Positions 62,763 through 64,000 of a stretch of 64,000 bases of DNA are shown one piece after another. The position numbers and the translations under genes were made by a program. The first letter of the stretch is position 1. Every line of letters starts with the position of its first letter. Origin of the DNA: Porphyrobacter sp. (GTDB lineage: Bacteria; Pseudomonadota; Alphaproteobacteria; Sphingomonadales; Sphingomonadaceae); assembly GCA_016125555.1 (NCBI GenBank), contig WGLN01000011.1, forward strand, positions 310,001-374,000, in the 5' to 3' direction. Below the pieces are notes generated by a model. That model made no database searches, was not told where the DNA came from, and saw only the letters and a list, made by a program, of their open reading frames with translations.

Positions 62763-63005
62763 ATGGACCTACTTGCCCGCTTCGAACTGCTGAGCGATGC
62801 CGCGCAGCTGGCCATTATCGGCGCGCTGTTCTGGGTGTTCGCGGGATTCGCCGGCGTGATGGAACGCCGGCGCACACGCGCGCGCGACCTCTCGCGGCTC
62901 GAACAGGTGGGCTGGGTGCCGTGGCTCGGCCTGTTCATGCTCGCCGCGCTGATCGGCGGCGGCTGCCTTGCGATGAGCCTGCCGGTGGTGCTGGGGAGTT
63001 TGTAG
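62763..63005 (+). CDS. Small membrane protein, unknown function
   Basis: 80 residues: two membrane helices (about 14-32 and 52-74) joined by a very basic loop (ERRRTRARDLSR). Divergent from the EamA gene. ATG 62763; no strong ribosome site. Not recognised. Confidence 0.65.
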   Translation: MDLLARFELLSDAAQLAIIGALFWVFAGFAGVMERRRTRARDLSRLEQVGWVPWLGLFMLAALIGGGCLAMSLPVVLGSL

Positions 63006-63084
63006 CGGTCACCCCTGCGCCGCGCTGCCTCTGGCACCGCGCCACCTCCCCACTGCTGCGCGACAGGGAGGGACTTCGCGAAGA

Positions 63085-63180
63085 TGAGTGCAGCTAACGG
63101 CGCGCCAGCGCCGCAAGGGCGACCGCCCGCCGCGGCTTATGCCGCGAAGCCAAGGCGGACGGATGTCCGCCGCCCGGCGT
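63085..63180. repeat. Palindrome-rich intergenic element (copy D)
   Basis: Short inverted repeats GGCGC-GCCA-GCGCC, CGGC-TTAT-GCCG and GGCGG-ACGGATGT-CCGCC follow one another between the small membrane gene and cpaF, in the style of copies A-C. Boundaries are approximate. Confidence 0.5.
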
Positions 63181-63189
63181 CTGAGGGCA

Positions 63190-63206
63190 CCTGCCTTAAA
63201 GGCAGG
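63190..63206. terminator. Palindrome over the cpaF stop codon
   Basis: CCTGCCTT-A-AAGGCAGG is a perfect 8-bp inverted repeat that contains the cpaF TAA (63196-63198). It could fold at the end of the message, but the single-base spacer means the loop must open the inner pairs. Confidence 0.4.
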
Positions 63207-64000
63207 CCTCAAGATACGCCTGGTCGAAGCCGAACTGGCGCGCCTTTTCGAGCGTGTAGGGGCGCAGGCCCGACGAGCGGAACTCGCCGAGGATCTTCCC
63301 GTCCTCGCTCTCGTCGAGATATTCGAACTTGAACAGCTCCTGCGTCACGATCACGTCGCCTTCCATCCCGATCACCTCGGTTATGTTGGTGGTGCGGCGC
63401 GAACCGTCGCGCAGACGCTTCACCTGCACGATCAGGTCGACCGATTCGGCGATCTGGCGGCTGATGGCTTCCTTCGGGATCTTGATGTCGCCCATCAGGA
63501 TCATGTTCTCCATACGGCCAAGGCACTCGCGCGGGGAGTTGGCGTGGAGCGTACACATCGAGCCATCGTGACCGGTGTTCATCGCCGCGAGGAGGTCGAA
63601 ACACTCCGCGCCGCGAATTTCGCCCAGGATGATGCGGTCCGGGCGCATACGCAGGGCGTTCTTCACGAGGTCGCCGATGGTGATCGCGCCCTGGCCTTCG
63701 AGGTTCGGCGGGCGCGTTTCGAGCGGCAGCCAGTGGGGCTGCTGCAGGCGCAGTTCCGCCGCGTCTTCGATGGTCAGCACGCGCTCGCCCGGGTCGATCA
63801 TCTTCGACAGGGCGTTGAGCATGGTCGTCTTACCCGAACCGGTACCGCCCGAGATCACGATGTTCATCCGGCACGCGCCCGCGATCTTCAGCGCGGTGCA
63901 CATCTTGTCGGACATCGAGCCGAAGTCGCGCAGCATATCGAGCGTGATCGGCTTTTCGGAGAACTTACGAATCGAGATTGCGGTGCCGCGCAGGCTCAGC
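63196..64000 (-). CDS. cpaF: CpaF/TadA pilus-assembly ATPase, partial (N-terminus outside window)
   Basis: About 268 C-terminal residues of the secretion ATPase that powers Flp/Tad pilus assembly. Walker A ISGGTGSGKTTML, the aspartate box TIEDAAELRL, Walker B RIILGEIRG and the His box GSMCTLHANSPREC are intact. The frame stays open to the window end, so the N-terminal part lies to the right; in this family the cpa genes follow. It ends in a palindrome. Confidence 0.94.
   Translation of the reverse strand, partial: LSLRGTAISIRKFSEKPITLDMLRDFGSMSDKMCTALKIAGACRMNIVISGGTGSGKTTMLNALSKMIDPGERVLTIEDAAELRLQQPHWLPLETRPPNLEGQGAITIGDLVKNALRMRPDRIILGEIRGAECFDLLAAMNTGHDGSMCTLHANSPRECLGRMENMILMGDIKIPKEAISRQIAESVDLIVQVKRLRDGSRRTTNITEVIGMEGDVIVTQELFKFEYLDESEDGKILGEFRSSGLRPYTLEKARQFGFDQAYLEACL

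Overview
The window looks like a chromosomal segment of a high-GC alphaproteobacterium of the Sphingomonadales, most likely an Erythrobacter/Porphyrobacter-type organism. The basis is gene content rather than a database search: a ChvG-ChvI / HprK / RapZ / EIIA / HPr cluster facing pckA, a split PntAA-PntAB-PntB transhydrogenase next to an aa3 oxidase subunit IV peptide, an rnhB-ccrM pair, a CpaF-type ATPase and an argH-lptM-lysA operon. No prophage, insertion sequence, CRISPR array or rRNA was seen. One tRNA (Val, TAC) is present. A perfect parS site at 46.5 kb suggests the segment lies in the origin-proximal part of the chromosome.

Layout. 0-2.8 kb: lysA (cut by the window edge), lptM and argH on the minus strand, facing a TlpA-like lipoprotein. 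2.9-6.8 kb: a secreted serine hydrolase, then modE-modA-modB-modC with a ModE-like operator, then tRNA-Val. 6.9-9.7 kb: an acetyltransferase, an asparaginase, and an AT-richer island with two hypothetical genes and repeat copies. 9.7-14.3 kb: fmt-truA-dehydrogenase on the minus strand, recR and def on the plus strand; fmt carries an in-frame stop. 14.4-23.8 kb: rmuC, an rRNA methyltransferase, then HPr, EIIA, rapZ, hprK, chvG, chvI and divergent pckA. 23.8-31.3 kb: a TPR peptidase-like protein, a cNMP-binding/FAD oxidoreductase fusion, a DUF885 lipoprotein, a TonB protein and a hydrolase. 31.4-37.6 kb: two cysteine desulfurases plus ferredoxin, a DJ-1/PfpI protein, parC and a secreted protein. 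37.8-41.9 kb: a five-gene minus-strand group (sugar dehydrogenase, GNAT, DUF1285, Nudix, cca). 41.9-46.5 kb: rnhB, ccrM, a ClC transporter, folP, then parS. 46.5-52.4 kb: a short-chain dehydrogenase, an NtrC-like regulator, and oxidase subunit IV with pntAA/AB/B. 52.4-64 kb: a beta-helix / di-haem cytochrome / hydrolase operon, a racemase, dgt with followers, an acyl-CoA synthetase, a methyltransferase, two entericidin-like lipoproteins, an EamA transporter and cpaF (cut by the edge).

How it fits together. Most of the content is core: translation (fmt, def, truA, cca, tRNA-Val), DNA maintenance (recR, rmuC, parC, rnhB, dgt), amino-acid and folate synthesis, and envelope signalling. The most interesting stretch is the 209-bp leader of ccrM, which combines five GANTC sites, a perfect DnaA box, a CtrA-like box and an inverted repeat that takes in the start codon. 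Together with parS 3.8 kb away this points to cell-cycle control. The other notable item is a one-codon nonsense change in fmt. Gene packing is tight, with start/stop overlaps of the ATGA, GTGA and TTGA types and two divergent pairs whose start codons share one CATG.
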